In this document: piece after piece, positions 1 to 8,115 of the stretch
Layout of the letters: every line of letters starts with the position of its first letter
Numbering within the stretch: the stretch's first letter is position 1
Assembly (NCBI GenBank): GCA_002404015.1
Contig: DHIW01000104.1
Span: 128,542-192,541, forward strand
Origin: Chloroflexi bacterium UBA4736
GTDB taxonomy: Bacteria > Chloroflexota > Dormibacteria > Dormibacterales > Dormibacteraceae
Reading direction: 5' to 3'
DNA length: 64,000 bases
Translations under genes and position numbers: made by a program
The notes under the pieces: model-generated
Database searches by the model: none
What the model was told of the DNA's origin: nothing
Seen by the model: the letters and a program-made list of their open reading frames with translations, nothing else

Positions 1-650
1 TAAGCGTCGCTGAAGCTCCGCACGCCGGGCAGGTCGGCGGCCTGGGCGAGCCCCAGGAAGCCCACGATCACGCTGGCCAGCAGCATCGCGTTGAGAACCA
101 GCCTCAGGTCCCGCCCATCCAGCTGCGAGCGCGAGTAGATCCAGTAGATGATCAGGAACTGCGCCGGCGCCAGCACCGACATCCAGGTCGGAAGATCGGC
201 GTCTGTCTGGGTGACGATGAGCGCCAGCGCCGGCACCAGCACCACAAAGCCGACGAAGGCAACGACCAGGCCGTCCAGCCAGGTCAGGCGAGCGCCCGGG
301 GGGGCCTCTTTGACCAAGCCGCGCTTCAGCAGCAGCGCGGCCAGGGTGAGCAGGATCAGCACCTCGCCCGGGCGGAGCAGAGGGATCACCGTGCCCCTCC
401 CCAGACCGGCTGTGAGCGGGACGGCGAGGGCGAGGATCACGCAGGCCACTCCCGTTCGCCAGACGGCAAGGAGAAAGACGGCCGCGGCGATGGCGGCTCC
501 CGCCGCCCCCAGGGCGCCCCGAGGGCCGAAGAGAGCTGTCAGCGGGATCGCCGCGACCAGCGCCAGCATGCCCGTCAGGAGGAGGGCGTTGACCGGCGCC
601 CCCTGACCCTGGCTGGCGCGCCTCGCCTCAGGCGACCGCAGGTAGACCAC
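1..650 (-). CDS. O-antigen ligase/polymerase-like membrane protein (partial)
   Basis: This open frame runs off the left edge of the window, so the C-terminus is missing. The visible ~216 residues are very hydrophobic, with about six membrane segments joined by short basic loops (for example RPGEVLILLTLAALLLKRG). This is the look of the Wzy/WaaL O-antigen ligase family, which polymerises or transfers lipid-linked glycans at the outer face of the membrane. The likely start is the GTG at 650, overlapping the end of the upstream glycosyltransferase by 23 bp; ATG at 570 is an alternative. It is the last visible gene of the exopolysaccharide operon read leftward from about 5.0 kb. The assignment rests on topology and context, because the conserved periplasmic loop lies outside the window. 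Confidence 0.6.
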   Translation of the reverse strand, partial: MVYLRSPEARRASQGQGAPVNALLLTGMLALVAAIPLTALFGPRGALGAAGAAIAAAVFLLAVWRTGVACVILALAVPLTAGLGRGTVIPLLRPGEVLILLTLAALLLKRGLVKEAPPGARLTWLDGLVVAFVGFVVLVPALALIVTQTDADLPTWMSVLAPAQFLIIYWIYSRSQLDGRDLRLVLNAMLLASVIVGFLGLAQAADLPGVRSFSDA

Positions 651-2895
651 GGATCCCGCCCAGGCCCAGCGCGTCGACGTAGCCATCCGAGATCGACTCC
701 CAGCTGATGGCCTTCAGCGCGCCGGCGGCCCGCTCCGCCTGCCGGCGGCCCCGCTCGGGCTGGTCCAACAGCTCCTCGATGCGTTCTGCGAGCTCGTCCA
801 CGTCGCCAGGCGTGAAATAGGACACGCAGCCGGGAGGAAAGTACTCCTCCATCGCGGCCAGCCGCGAGCAGACCGCCGGGATCCCCAGCGCGGCGTAGTC
901 GATCAGCCGGGTGGGCAGGATCAGGCTGCCGTAGCCGTCGTCCAGGATCGGCACCAGCCCGATCGTGGCCCGGCTGACGCGATCGATCGCCTGCTGCCAC
1001 TCGGGGATGAAGCCCTGGAAGTCGACCTGCCCCGCGACGCCCAGCTCGCTCGCCAGCCGGCGCAGCTGGGACTGGTACTCGCCGTCGCCGATCAGCTCGA
1101 AGCGGAGGTCGGGCCAGCGCTCGAGAAGCCGCGGCAGAGCCCGCATCACCAGCTGCAGACCGTAGCGCTCGATCTGGACGCCGTGGGCCACCAGCACCGG
1201 TGAGCCGGCCGTTGTGTGGGCTGCCTTCTGCTCCGGCGGATACTGGGTGTTCGGCACCACCGCGACCCGCTCCGGGTCGGCGCCTCGGCCGACCAGGATG
1301 CGGCGCCAGGTGTCGGACACTGTGATGACGCCATCCGCCCAGCGCACGGCGGCCTGCTCGCAGAGGACCGCCAGCCGGACCAGCGGATGACCGGCTCGCA
1401 GCCGGAGGCGAGTGGCGGTCAGCTCGGGGTTCATCTCCAGCATGTTGAGAACGACCCGGGCGCCCCGCAGCTTGGGCACCAGCGCCGTGAACACGGCCAG
1501 GTCGGGCTGGTTGTAGACATCCACGCTGCGGTAGCGCCGGAGGGCGCCGAGCACGGAGACCAGGGGCAGCGCCAGCAGCAGGATGCTGCAGTACTCGAAC
1601 ACGTACCAGAGCGGGTGCGAGCGCCGGTGGTGGACCGGCAGCCGGTACACGCGGAGCCCCGGCAGCCCCTCCTTGCCGAGTCCGACCAGGTTCGAGATCC
1701 AGGGGCAGAGCACGTCGACCTCGGCCCCGGCGGCGAGCAGGCTGCGCACGTTCCGGAGGATCACGTGGTCCGGGAACGGGTACCCGCTCACCACGAGCAC
1801 CCGTTCGGGCCTGGCGGAGGCGGCGGCTGCGAGCCGCGAGCCCAGCTCCTGCAGCGCGTCCTCGCGCTGGCTGACAAGGGCCGCCTTCAGCGCGCGGCTG
1901 CGCGCGGCAAGCTCGGCTGAGCGGCTGACCGCCTCGCGGAGGGAAGCGGCCATCGCCTCGGGGCGGTTGGCCGTGAACAGCGCCGCGGAGCCGAAGCGCT
2001 CCCTGAGGCCGGGCTGGTCCGAGAGCACCATCGGCTGTCCGAGACCCGCCGCCTCGAACGCCGCCCGGCTCATGGTGTTGGTCTCCTCGCTGAAGACAGC
2101 GACCACGTCGGCGGCGAGCATCTCGGCCAGGAAGCGGGGATAGTCCAGGAAGCCGGTCAGCACGATGTTGCCGGCTGCCGGGCGCCTGAGCGCCCCCGGC
2201 AGCCGGAGCGGATCCCCGGTGAACCGGACCTCGAGCTCGGGCACCAGCTCAGCGGCCGCCAGGGCGCCCGCGAAGGGCTCGGTCTCGTCGAAGCTGCCCG
2301 CTACGAGGACGCGCGGTCGGGATCCGCGAGCCACCGGCTCGCCGGCCTCGGTCTCGCCGGGCACGTCGTCGGGGAGCAGGAGGACGGGCACGTGCCATCC
2401 GGCCAGGAGCTCGCGGTCGGAGTCGGTATGAACGAGCGCCACCGCAACCCGCCTCAGCAGCACGCGATGGATCGGTCGCGACCAGGCCCAGCGGCGATCT
2501 GTGAAGGCGCCCGTATGGCAGTCGACGACCAACCGCGCGGAGTTGAGCGCGCACCAGCCCCACGCCACAATCGGCGCGAAGACCGGAGGGGTGGTCACGA
2601 CGACTACCGCCGGGCGCTCGCGGCTCAGCTTGCCCCAGGTGCGCGCCGTGTCAGCCAGATAGCGGAGCGGCAGCAGCCAGCGGCTCCGCACCGGCGCGCC
2701 CGCCCGGGTGAAGAGCACGCCGCCCTCGAGACTGCGGGCGAGGGCCGCGGTGCGGGCCTGGAAGCGGTCCCAACCCACCACGACTGGGGCTCCGCGCCCG
2801 GCCTCGCGGCCATTGCCAGGCCGGGCGGGTCGGGGTCGGGCCGAACTGATCGGTTGGGCCGCGGTGCCGCCGCTATGCGGAGCGGCGTCGCTCAC
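628..2895 (-). CDS. Tandem glycosyltransferase fusion protein
   Basis: This 755-residue cytoplasmic protein appears to hold two glycosyltransferase modules. Residues ~40-360 form a GT-B-like unit (LTGFLDYPRFLAEMLAADVV, then an EAAGLGQPMVLSD donor-site-like stretch). Residues ~367-745 form a second, more typical GT4 unit beginning RVLVVSGYPFPDHVILRNV, with VITVSDTWRRIL, a FQGFIPEWQQAIDR segment and LPTRLIDYAALGIPAVCSR. A single GT4 enzyme is usually 350-420 residues, so length alone argues for a fusion. It starts 23 bp inside the Wzz-like gene and overlaps the ligase-like gene downstream, so the genes are translationally coupled. The role is probably adding two successive sugars to the lipid-linked repeat unit; the sugars cannot be read from sequence. 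Confidence 0.8.
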   Translation of the reverse strand: MSDAAPHSGGTAAQPISSARPRPARPGNGREAGRGAPVVVGWDRFQARTAALARSLEGGVLFTRAGAPVRSRWLLPLRYLADTARTWGKLSRERPAVVVVTTPPVFAPIVAWGWCALNSARLVVDCHTGAFTDRRWAWSRPIHRVLLRRVAVALVHTDSDRELLAGWHVPVLLLPDDVPGETEAGEPVARGSRPRVLVAGSFDETEPFAGALAAAELVPELEVRFTGDPLRLPGALRRPAAGNIVLTGFLDYPRFLAEMLAADVVAVFSEETNTMSRAAFEAAGLGQPMVLSDQPGLRERFGSAALFTANRPEAMAASLREAVSRSAELAARSRALKAALVSQREDALQELGSRLAAAASARPERVLVVSGYPFPDHVILRNVRSLLAAGAEVDVLCPWISNLVGLGKEGLPGLRVYRLPVHHRRSHPLWYVFEYCSILLLALPLVSVLGALRRYRSVDVYNQPDLAVFTALVPKLRGARVVLNMLEMNPELTATRLRLRAGHPLVRLAVLCEQAAVRWADGVITVSDTWRRILVGRGADPERVAVVPNTQYPPEQKAAHTTAGSPVLVAHGVQIERYGLQLVMRALPRLLERWPDLRFELIGDGEYQSQLRRLASELGVAGQVDFQGFIPEWQQAIDRVSRATIGLVPILDDGYGSLILPTRLIDYAALGIPAVCSRLAAMEEYFPPGCVSYFTPGDVDELAERIEELLDQPERGRRQAERAAGALKAISWESISDGYVDALGLGGIRGLPAVA

Positions 2896-4327
2896 GGAGG
2901 ATCCCGCTCTTGCGGCCGTTCTGGATCAGGATGCTGGCCACCAGCGGCACGCCCGACATCCGCAGCAGCTCGGCCGTCTCCCGGGCGTCCTCGAGGCGAG
3001 TGCTCCCGGCCGTGGCGACGACGATGGCGGCGTCCGTTCGCGCGGCCAGCGCCATGGCGACAGGGTGGCTGGTGGGCGTGGGCACGGAGGTCACGACCAG
3101 GTCGTAGCTCTTGCCGTCGGCGTCGCCGTCGCGGGGGTCCCAGGTGGGATGGCCGATGGGCAGCGCGAGCGTTCCGTCAGTGCTCTGGACCGGCTCCGGC
3201 TGGTTCCGGTCCATCTCGGCGGCAACCGTGTCCGGGTCGGCGCGCTCCTCGCCCCCGCCGAATACGACGACCGCCCGGTTGGAGCGCCCCGCGGCCGCGG
3301 CCACCCCGTTCGCGGACTCGGCGGCGCTATCGGACTCGGCGGCGCCCACCAGCATCAGGGTCCGAGCTTCCGGGTTCTGCGAGAGCACGCTCGCCCAGGC
3401 CGCGGAGTACGCCGCGAGGATCCGGGCCTGGCCCCCAGGCCGGCTGAAGTCGACCGTCACGGCCACGGGTGTTCCGGTCGCGTCTGCAAGGGCGTCGGGG
3501 CTGTGGATCCGGCCGTCGATGCGGTCAAGCAGCAGTGTCAGCATCACGCCCAGGAGGAGCCCGAGCAGCAGCCCGCCGCCGATGTAGAGCGGCGGCACGG
3601 GGCGGATCGGACGAATCGGCGGGGTCGCGGGTTCGGAGACGGAGAGGGCGTTCCCCAGCACGTCCTGCCGCGCCTGCAGGCTCTGCCGCTGGTGGTAGGT
3701 GTCGGAATACTGGTTCTGGAGAACCGTCAGCCGCGCCTGGTGGGAGCTGATCGCCCCCGCCAGCGTCCCGTCGGCGTTGGGACCGCTGCCCACCTGGAGG
3801 CGGGAGAGGGCGTCCTGCTCCGCCTTGATCAAGCCGTCAAGGCGCTCGATCTCGCCGTCCAGGTAGGTCCTCTGGCTGGCCAGTCGCTGGTCGACCTCCT
3901 GTTTGTTCAGGGCGATCGTGTGGCTGGCCACACCGTTGGCGAGCAGGGTCGCCTCGGCCGGGCTGGTCGAGGTGGCGGTGACGACGATCAGGTCGGTGCC
4001 CTTGAGCACCTGCACAGAGACCTGGCTGGAGAGGCGGTCCAGCCCGGAGATGGGGATGCCGCGATCGGCCGCGACGGCCTCGGTGACGGTCCGGCTCGTC
4101 GCCTTGGCGATGAAGTACTGGCTGAGCAGCTGAGTGTTCTGCAGGTTGGTGTCGAAGTCACCTGTCGAGCTGAGCCGTGTGTCGACGAGCAGCTGGGTGG
4201 TGGCCGCGTAGACCGGCGTCTCCAGCGCCGACGCGCCCAGTCCGGCGCCCGCCCCCAGGGCCACCAAGAGGGCTACCGCCCAGGGTCGGCGGCGCAGGCG
4301 CACCAGGAAGTCGGAGGTGCGGATCAC
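2873..4327 (-). CDS. Wzz/chain-length determinant protein with degenerate tyrosine-kinase domain
   Basis: The start is the GTG at 4327, which overlaps the TGA of the sugar transferase (GTGA). The reading frame extends further upstream but that part is antisense shadow. The ~484-residue protein has an N-terminal membrane segment after a basic RRRPWAVALLVALGAGAG stretch, a periplasmic Wzz domain with coiled-coil character (~residues 60-230), a second membrane segment after the PPIRPIRPVPP proline motif, and a cytoplasmic CpsD/BY-kinase-like domain (~290-484). The expected Walker A GKS/T is absent: the corresponding stretch reads GAAESDSAAESANG. The kinase part is therefore probably inactive and may only bind partners. 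Role inferred: control of polysaccharide chain length and export with neighbouring genes. Confidence 0.82.
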   Translation of the reverse strand: MIRTSDFLVRLRRRPWAVALLVALGAGAGLGASALETPVYAATTQLLVDTRLSSTGDFDTNLQNTQLLSQYFIAKATSRTVTEAVAADRGIPISGLDRLSSQVSVQVLKGTDLIVVTATSTSPAEATLLANGVASHTIALNKQEVDQRLASQRTYLDGEIERLDGLIKAEQDALSRLQVGSGPNADGTLAGAISSHQARLTVLQNQYSDTYHQRQSLQARQDVLGNALSVSEPATPPIRPIRPVPPLYIGGGLLLGLLLGVMLTLLLDRIDGRIHSPDALADATGTPVAVTVDFSRPGGQARILAAYSAAWASVLSQNPEARTLMLVGAAESDSAAESANGVAAAAGRSNRAVVVFGGGEERADPDTVAAEMDRNQPEPVQSTDGTLALPIGHPTWDPRDGDADGKSYDLVVTSVPTPTSHPVAMALAARTDAAIVVATAGSTRLEDARETAELLRMSGVPLVASILIQNGRKSGILRERRRSA

Positions 4328-5016
4328 AGTGCGACGGCGGCCAGGTCCGCCAAGAGCACGGGGACGGTGCGGGCCAGGATCTTGAGGTCGGCCCAGACCG
4401 AGCGGGTGGCGACGTAGGCGAGGTCGAGAGCCATCATCTCCGGCGCCGTGCGGCGGTCGCGGCCGGAGACCTGCCAGGGGCCTGTGATCCCCGGCTTGAC
4501 CTTCAGCCGGTCGTAGTACGACTCCTGGTAGTGCTCCAGCTCGTACGGGATGGCCGGCCGCGGCCCGACCAGGCTCATGTCCCCCCGGATGACGTTCACC
4601 AGCTGCGGCAGCTCGTCGAAGTTGGTCCCGCGCAGGATCCGGCCGACCCGCGTCACCCGATCGTCTCCCGACTTTCGATAACCGCGCACCGCGTCGCTGC
4701 CCTGGAACCAGGCCCGGGCCAGCTCCTGGTGAACCCGCTCGTCGTTGCTCGGCCGCATGGTGCGGAACTTCCACATTCGGAAGTGGCGCCCGTCCCTTCC
4801 GACCCGCTTCTGGACGAAGAGGACGGGACCTTCGCCGTCAAGGTGGATCAGCAGGGCGGCCAGCAGCATAAGGGGCGCCAGCAGGACCAGCGCAACGGAG
4901 GCGACGAGCAGGTCGACGATACGGGTGGCGGCGGCGTCGAGGGTGGCGCTCAGCGCGGGCCGGTCGCCCGCGCGCCGCAGCGCGTGGACGGGCTGGCCGA
5001 GGCGCAGCACCTGCAC
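4324..5016 (-). CDS. Undecaprenyl-phosphate sugar phosphotransferase (priming transferase)
   Basis: The 230-residue protein matches the bacterial sugar transferase family (WbaP/WcaJ/PglC). It has one N-terminal membrane segment ([20 protein letters not shown]), then [50 protein letters not shown] and [13 protein letters not shown], all family signatures. It lacks the four-helix N-terminal extension and CoA-binding-like domain of long WbaP enzymes, so it is the short form. It transfers a sugar-1-phosphate onto undecaprenyl phosphate to begin repeat-unit synthesis at the inner face of the membrane. The start is the GTG at 5016, with GTG 5010 possible. It is the first gene of the leftward operon; the promoter would lie in 5017-5180, opposite the acetyltransferase gene. 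Confidence 0.9.
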   Translation of the reverse strand: MQVLRLGQPVHALRRAGDRPALSATLDAAATRIVDLLVASVALVLLAPLMLLAALLIHLDGEGPVLFVQKRVGRDGRHFRMWKFRTMRPSNDERVHQELARAWFQGSDAVRGYRKSGDDRVTRVGRILRGTNFDELPQLVNVIRGDMSLVGPRPAIPYELEHYQESYYDRLKVKPGITGPWQVSGRDRRTAPEMMALDLAYVATRSVWADLKILARTVPVLLADLAAVAL

Positions 5017-5171
5017 CTAGACGCCCCTCGGGAATGCCGCGACGACATGTGCCGAATACATATGAAGCACGCTAACAACTGCCCGGCCAGGCCCCAATGG
5101 GACGTTTGACCACCTTGTCCTATGACAACTGGGTAGGCTCGCAGCCGGGGCTCGCGTCGAGCGGCCGATGG

Positions 5172-5177
5172 TAGGCT
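5172..5177 (+). promoter_or_regulatory. Probable leaderless -10 element (TAGGCT)
   Basis: A TAGGCT hexamer lies 6 nt before the ATG at 5184, with no Shine-Dalgarno sequence between. Transcription from it would begin at or next to the start codon. A second TAGGCT at 5134-5139 could be an alternative start. No good -35 is visible at 16-18 nt. Confidence 0.5.
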
Positions 5178-5183
5178 GGGTCG

Positions 5184-5759
5184 ATGCTCAGCGCGGACGT
5201 CCGGGTGCACCCCTCGGCGGAGGTTTCGGAGGAGGCCGAGGTGGGTGACGGCACCGCGATCTGGAACGAGGCCCAGGTTCGAGCGGGAGCTCGCGTCGGC
5301 CGCGAGTGTCTGTTCGGGAAGGGTGTCTACGTCGACGTCGACGTCGTCGTCGGGGACCGGGTGAAGCTCGAGAACCGGGTCTCGCTGTTCCGAGGCGCGC
5401 GGCTCGGTTCCGGCGTGTTCGTCGGCCCGCACTCCTGCTTGTTGAACGACAAGCGGCCGCGGTCTCTCACGCCCGACGGGCAGCTCAAGGACCTCGCCGA
5501 CTGGATCGTGAGCGGCGTCACCGTCGGCGACGGGGCCTCCATCGGCGGCGGCTGCACGGTGCTGCCCGGAGTAACGATCGGCCGCTACGCGCTGGTCGGC
5601 GCGGGCTCGGTGGTCACCCGGGACGTGCCCGACCACGGGCTGGTGTACGGCAACCCCGCGCGCCTGGTCGGCTATGCCTGCGAGTGCGGGCAGCGGCTGG
5701 GGGCCGGCGGACTCTGCCCCGACTGCGGCCGCGTCCACGACCTCCCGGAGGCCGGTTGA
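5184..5759 (+). CDS. Hexapeptide-repeat N-acetyltransferase (WlbB/WbpD-like)
   Basis: This 191-residue protein is a left-handed beta-helix acyltransferase: repeated hexads such as VTVGDGASIGGGCTVLPGV and IGRYALVGAGSVVTRDV, ending NPARLVGY. It resembles WbpD/WlbB, which acetylates the 3-amino group of UDP-GlcNAc3NA, and the adjacent aminotransferase and Gfo/Idh dehydrogenase fit the same pathway. The C-terminus carries a small zinc-ribbon-like module (CECGQRLGAGGLCPDCGRV), seen in some members. The ATG at 5184 follows a TAGGCT -10 by 6 nt. The stop overlaps the TTG start of the aminotransferase. Substrate identity is inferred from context. Confidence 0.85.
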   Translation: MLSADVRVHPSAEVSEEAEVGDGTAIWNEAQVRAGARVGRECLFGKGVYVDVDVVVGDRVKLENRVSLFRGARLGSGVFVGPHSCLLNDKRPRSLTPDGQLKDLADWIVSGVTVGDGASIGGGCTVLPGVTIGRYALVGAGSVVTRDVPDHGLVYGNPARLVGYACECGQRLGAGGLCPDCGRVHDLPEAG

Positions 5760-6853
5760 CCGAGACCCAGATCTCGGTCGCCAAGCCCCTGCTCGGACCT
5801 GAGGAGGAGGCGGCGGTCATCGAGGTGATGCGCAGCGGGCAGCTGGCTCAGGGCGCCCGCGTCAAGGCGTTCGAGGCGGCCTTTGCCGCAGCCGTGGGCT
5901 CCCCCCACGCCGTGGCCACCTCGAACGGCACGACCGCGCTCCAGCTGGCGCTGCGCGCCTACGGGATCGGGCCGGGCGACGAGGTGATCACCAGCCCGCT
6001 CACCTTCATCGCCACCGCCAACGCCATCGTCCACGCGGGCGCCCGTCCGGTGTTCGGTGACGTCGACGCCACGCTGAACCTCGACCCGGCCTCGGCCGAG
6101 CGGCTGATCAACGAGCGCACCAGGGCGATCCTGCCCGTGCACCTGTACGGCAACCCGTGCGACCTGGCGGCCTTCCAGGACATCGCGCGCCGGCATGGGC
6201 TGGCCCTGCTCCAGGACGCCTGCCAGGCGGTGGCGGCGACGATCCAGGGCCGGCCGCTGGGCGACTTCGGGAGCGCGGTCTACTCTTTCTACGCGACCAA
6301 GAACATCACGACCGGCGGCGAGGGCGGCATGGTCGTCACCCAGGACGAGCGGGTGGCCGCCTACTGCTTTGGGATGCGCCACCAGGCCTACTCGGCAGTC
6401 GGCGGCTACGTACACGACGCCGTCGGCTACAACTTCAGGATGACCGAGATCCAGGCCGCGATCGGCCTCTGCCAGCTGGACAAGCTGGAGCGCCTCACCG
6501 ACCAGAGGCGGGCCAACGCCGGCTACTTCGACGAGGCGATCGACCACCAGCGTTTCCCCCGGCCCCGCGTCCTGCCCGGCCACCGGCACGTGTACCACCA
6601 GTACGTGGTCAGGATTCCAGCCGAGTCCGGCACGACCCGCGACCAGGTCCAGGCCGCGCTGCAGGCTCGGGGAATCGGCTCCGCCGTCCACTACCCGGTA
6701 CCGGTGCACCTCCAGCCCGCCTACTCGACGGACGGCCACCCCAGCCTGCCCGCGGCGGAGGCGGCGGCCTCGGAGGTCCTCTCGATCCCCGTGCACCCCG
6801 CCCTCAGCCGGCCGGAGCTGGAGCGGGTGGCGGAGGCTTTCCGGACGCTCTAG
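5756..6853 (+). CDS. DegT/DnrJ/EryC1/StrS family aminotransferase (WlbC/WbpE-like)
   Basis: The PLP-dependent sugar aminotransferase fold is clear. The N-terminus reads ISVAKPLLGPEEEAAVIEVM, followed by SNGTTALQLAL, DEVITSPLTFIATANA, DACQAVAA and YSFYATKNITTGGEGGM, in which the Lys should bind PLP. At 365 residues it is the usual family length. The start is taken as TTG 5756, overlapping the acetyltransferase stop (TTGA) and placing LTETQIS at the N-terminus. The frame is open further upstream but that part is shadow of the acetyltransferase. It probably converts a 3-keto UDP-sugar to the 3-amino sugar, working between the dehydrogenase (8108-9283) and the acetyltransferase upstream. It meets the deacetylase-like gene tail to tail with a 4-bp overlap. 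Confidence 0.9.
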   Translation: MTETQISVAKPLLGPEEEAAVIEVMRSGQLAQGARVKAFEAAFAAAVGSPHAVATSNGTTALQLALRAYGIGPGDEVITSPLTFIATANAIVHAGARPVFGDVDATLNLDPASAERLINERTRAILPVHLYGNPCDLAAFQDIARRHGLALLQDACQAVAATIQGRPLGDFGSAVYSFYATKNITTGGEGGMVVTQDERVAAYCFGMRHQAYSAVGGYVHDAVGYNFRMTEIQAAIGLCQLDKLERLTDQRRANAGYFDEAIDHQRFPRPRVLPGHRHVYHQYVVRIPAESGTTRDQVQAALQARGIGSAVHYPVPVHLQPAYSTDGHPSLPAAEAAASEVLSIPVHPALSRPELERVAEAFRTL

Positions 6854-8115
6854 CCGGCCAGGCGGTGGCCGGCGCCGGCAGCCGCGGCAGCCAGGCTCAG
6901 GCGGCCATCCGGTTCGATCTCCAGCACTCCGGGCACCGCCCCCGGGACATCGAGCGGGGCGGCCGCCTCGGCTCGGGCCCGCCACCAGCGGGCGACCTCG
7001 CGCGGAAGCGCGTGCCACTGCTCGTCCGATCCCTCGCGCACCTGCCTCAGGAACTGCTCGTACATCGGCCAGAGCGGCCCCTCGCGGAGGTAGTCGGGGT
7101 GGGAGTTGAGGAGTGCCATGCCGCCCACCGACCTGATGAACGCCAGCTTCTCCAGCCACAGCTTGGGTGTCCTCTCGCCCAGGACCGCCGCCAGCGTGTG
7201 GTCCTGCGGGAGGGTGTACGGCAGCTCCCAGAAGCGGCCGATGCGGAACGGCCAGACCGTCATGACGCCTCCGGGGATCGGTTCGTAGGGATCGCTGTCG
7301 AAGAAGGAGAGGTCGTACTCCATCTCCAGGTCCTGCATCCAGCCCGGGTGGCGGTGGGTCAGCGGCGAGCGGAACCCGACGGCACCCAGCTCCCGCAGGT
7401 GGCGGTTGATCCTGGCCGCACGGCGCAGGAACCGGCGGCGGCTCGAGAACAGGCGCCCGTCATGACGGCAGCCGTGGACGCCGATCTCAAAGCCGCGGCC
7501 GCGCAGATCGGCGATCAAGCCCTGGTCGAGGGGATAGCGCTCGGTCACGAAGTTGAACGAGGAGCGGAATCCCAGGCCCTCCTCCAGGTCGGCCACCCGG
7601 GCCGCGAACGCCTGACCTTTGGCGGTCTCGATGTCGTGCGTCAGAACGAATGCGAACTGGCGGCCCTCCGGCCACAGGCGCACGTACGGGAGCCGCTCCA
7701 GGCCGCGCGCCTTGGCGAGGTGCCCGACGGTCGCGGCGAGGAAGGCAGCCCACCGCGGCTCCTCCGGCCAGCCCAGCTCGAAGCGCTGTTCGGCAACCCC
7801 TCGGTGAAGGCTCCGCAGCCGGGTCGTGAGCGACCTCGGCAGCAGGGGTTTCAGGCGGTAGTAGGCACGACGGGGGAGGCCGAGCCGCCAGTGGTCGGGG
7901 CCGAACTGGCCCTCGCCGAGCGTGTTGAAGAGCAGCGCGGCGGCATCATCACCGTCCCGGCGAGCCGCGGCCGGCAGCTCGCCGGCGGCCTTCGCGATCG
8001 CCGCCGACCACTCCGGGTCGGTCGGCGCGGGGTCCACTGTCAGGCGCCAGAAGGCCTGCGGAGTGTTGCTGGCGGTGAGCTCGGGGCCCGGCCTGTCGGT
8101 CGCGACCTCAGGCAC
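6850..8115 (-). CDS. Polysaccharide deacetylase-like protein
   Basis: This 421-residue protein has an NodB/CE4-like core. LTHDIETAKG (about residue 155) contains an Asp/Glu pair at the metal site, and EIGVHGCRHDGRL (about residue 210) gives the His-x(3)-His metal ligands. FRSPLTHRHPGW and ALLNSHPDYL follow. The N-terminal ~140 residues have no motif I recognise. No signal peptide is seen, so it should act in the cytoplasm, unlike secreted chitin or peptidoglycan deacetylases. Similar proteins occur in O-antigen and EPS clusters. It starts within the 3' end of the dehydrogenase gene (8-bp overlap), so the two are one operon. Its substrate is unknown; an amino sugar from this pathway is an inference. 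Confidence 0.75.
   Translation of the reverse strand: MPEVATDRPGPELTASNTPQAFWRLTVDPAPTDPEWSAAIAKAAGELPAAARRDGDDAAALLFNTLGEGQFGPDHWRLGLPRRAYYRLKPLLPRSLTTRLRSLHRGVAEQRFELGWPEEPRWAAFLAATVGHLAKARGLERLPYVRLWPEGRQFAFVLTHDIETAKGQAFAARVADLEEGLGFRSSFNFVTERYPLDQGLIADLRGRGFEIGVHGCRHDGRLFSSRRRFLRRAARINRHLRELGAVGFRSPLTHRHPGWMQDLEMEYDLSFFDSDPYEPIPGGVMTVWPFRIGRFWELPYTLPQDHTLAAVLGERTPKLWLEKLAFIRSVGGMALLNSHPDYLREGPLWPMYEQFLRQVREGSDEQWHALPREVARWWRARAEAAAPLDVPGAVPGVLEIEPDGRLSLAAAAAGAGHRLAG

Noticed and set aside
2873..4774. A 633-codon frame read as one long protein covering the Wzz gene and beyond
   Set aside because: The first ~149 codons are antisense-like shadow of the sugar transferase gene; family similarity begins only at GTG 4327.
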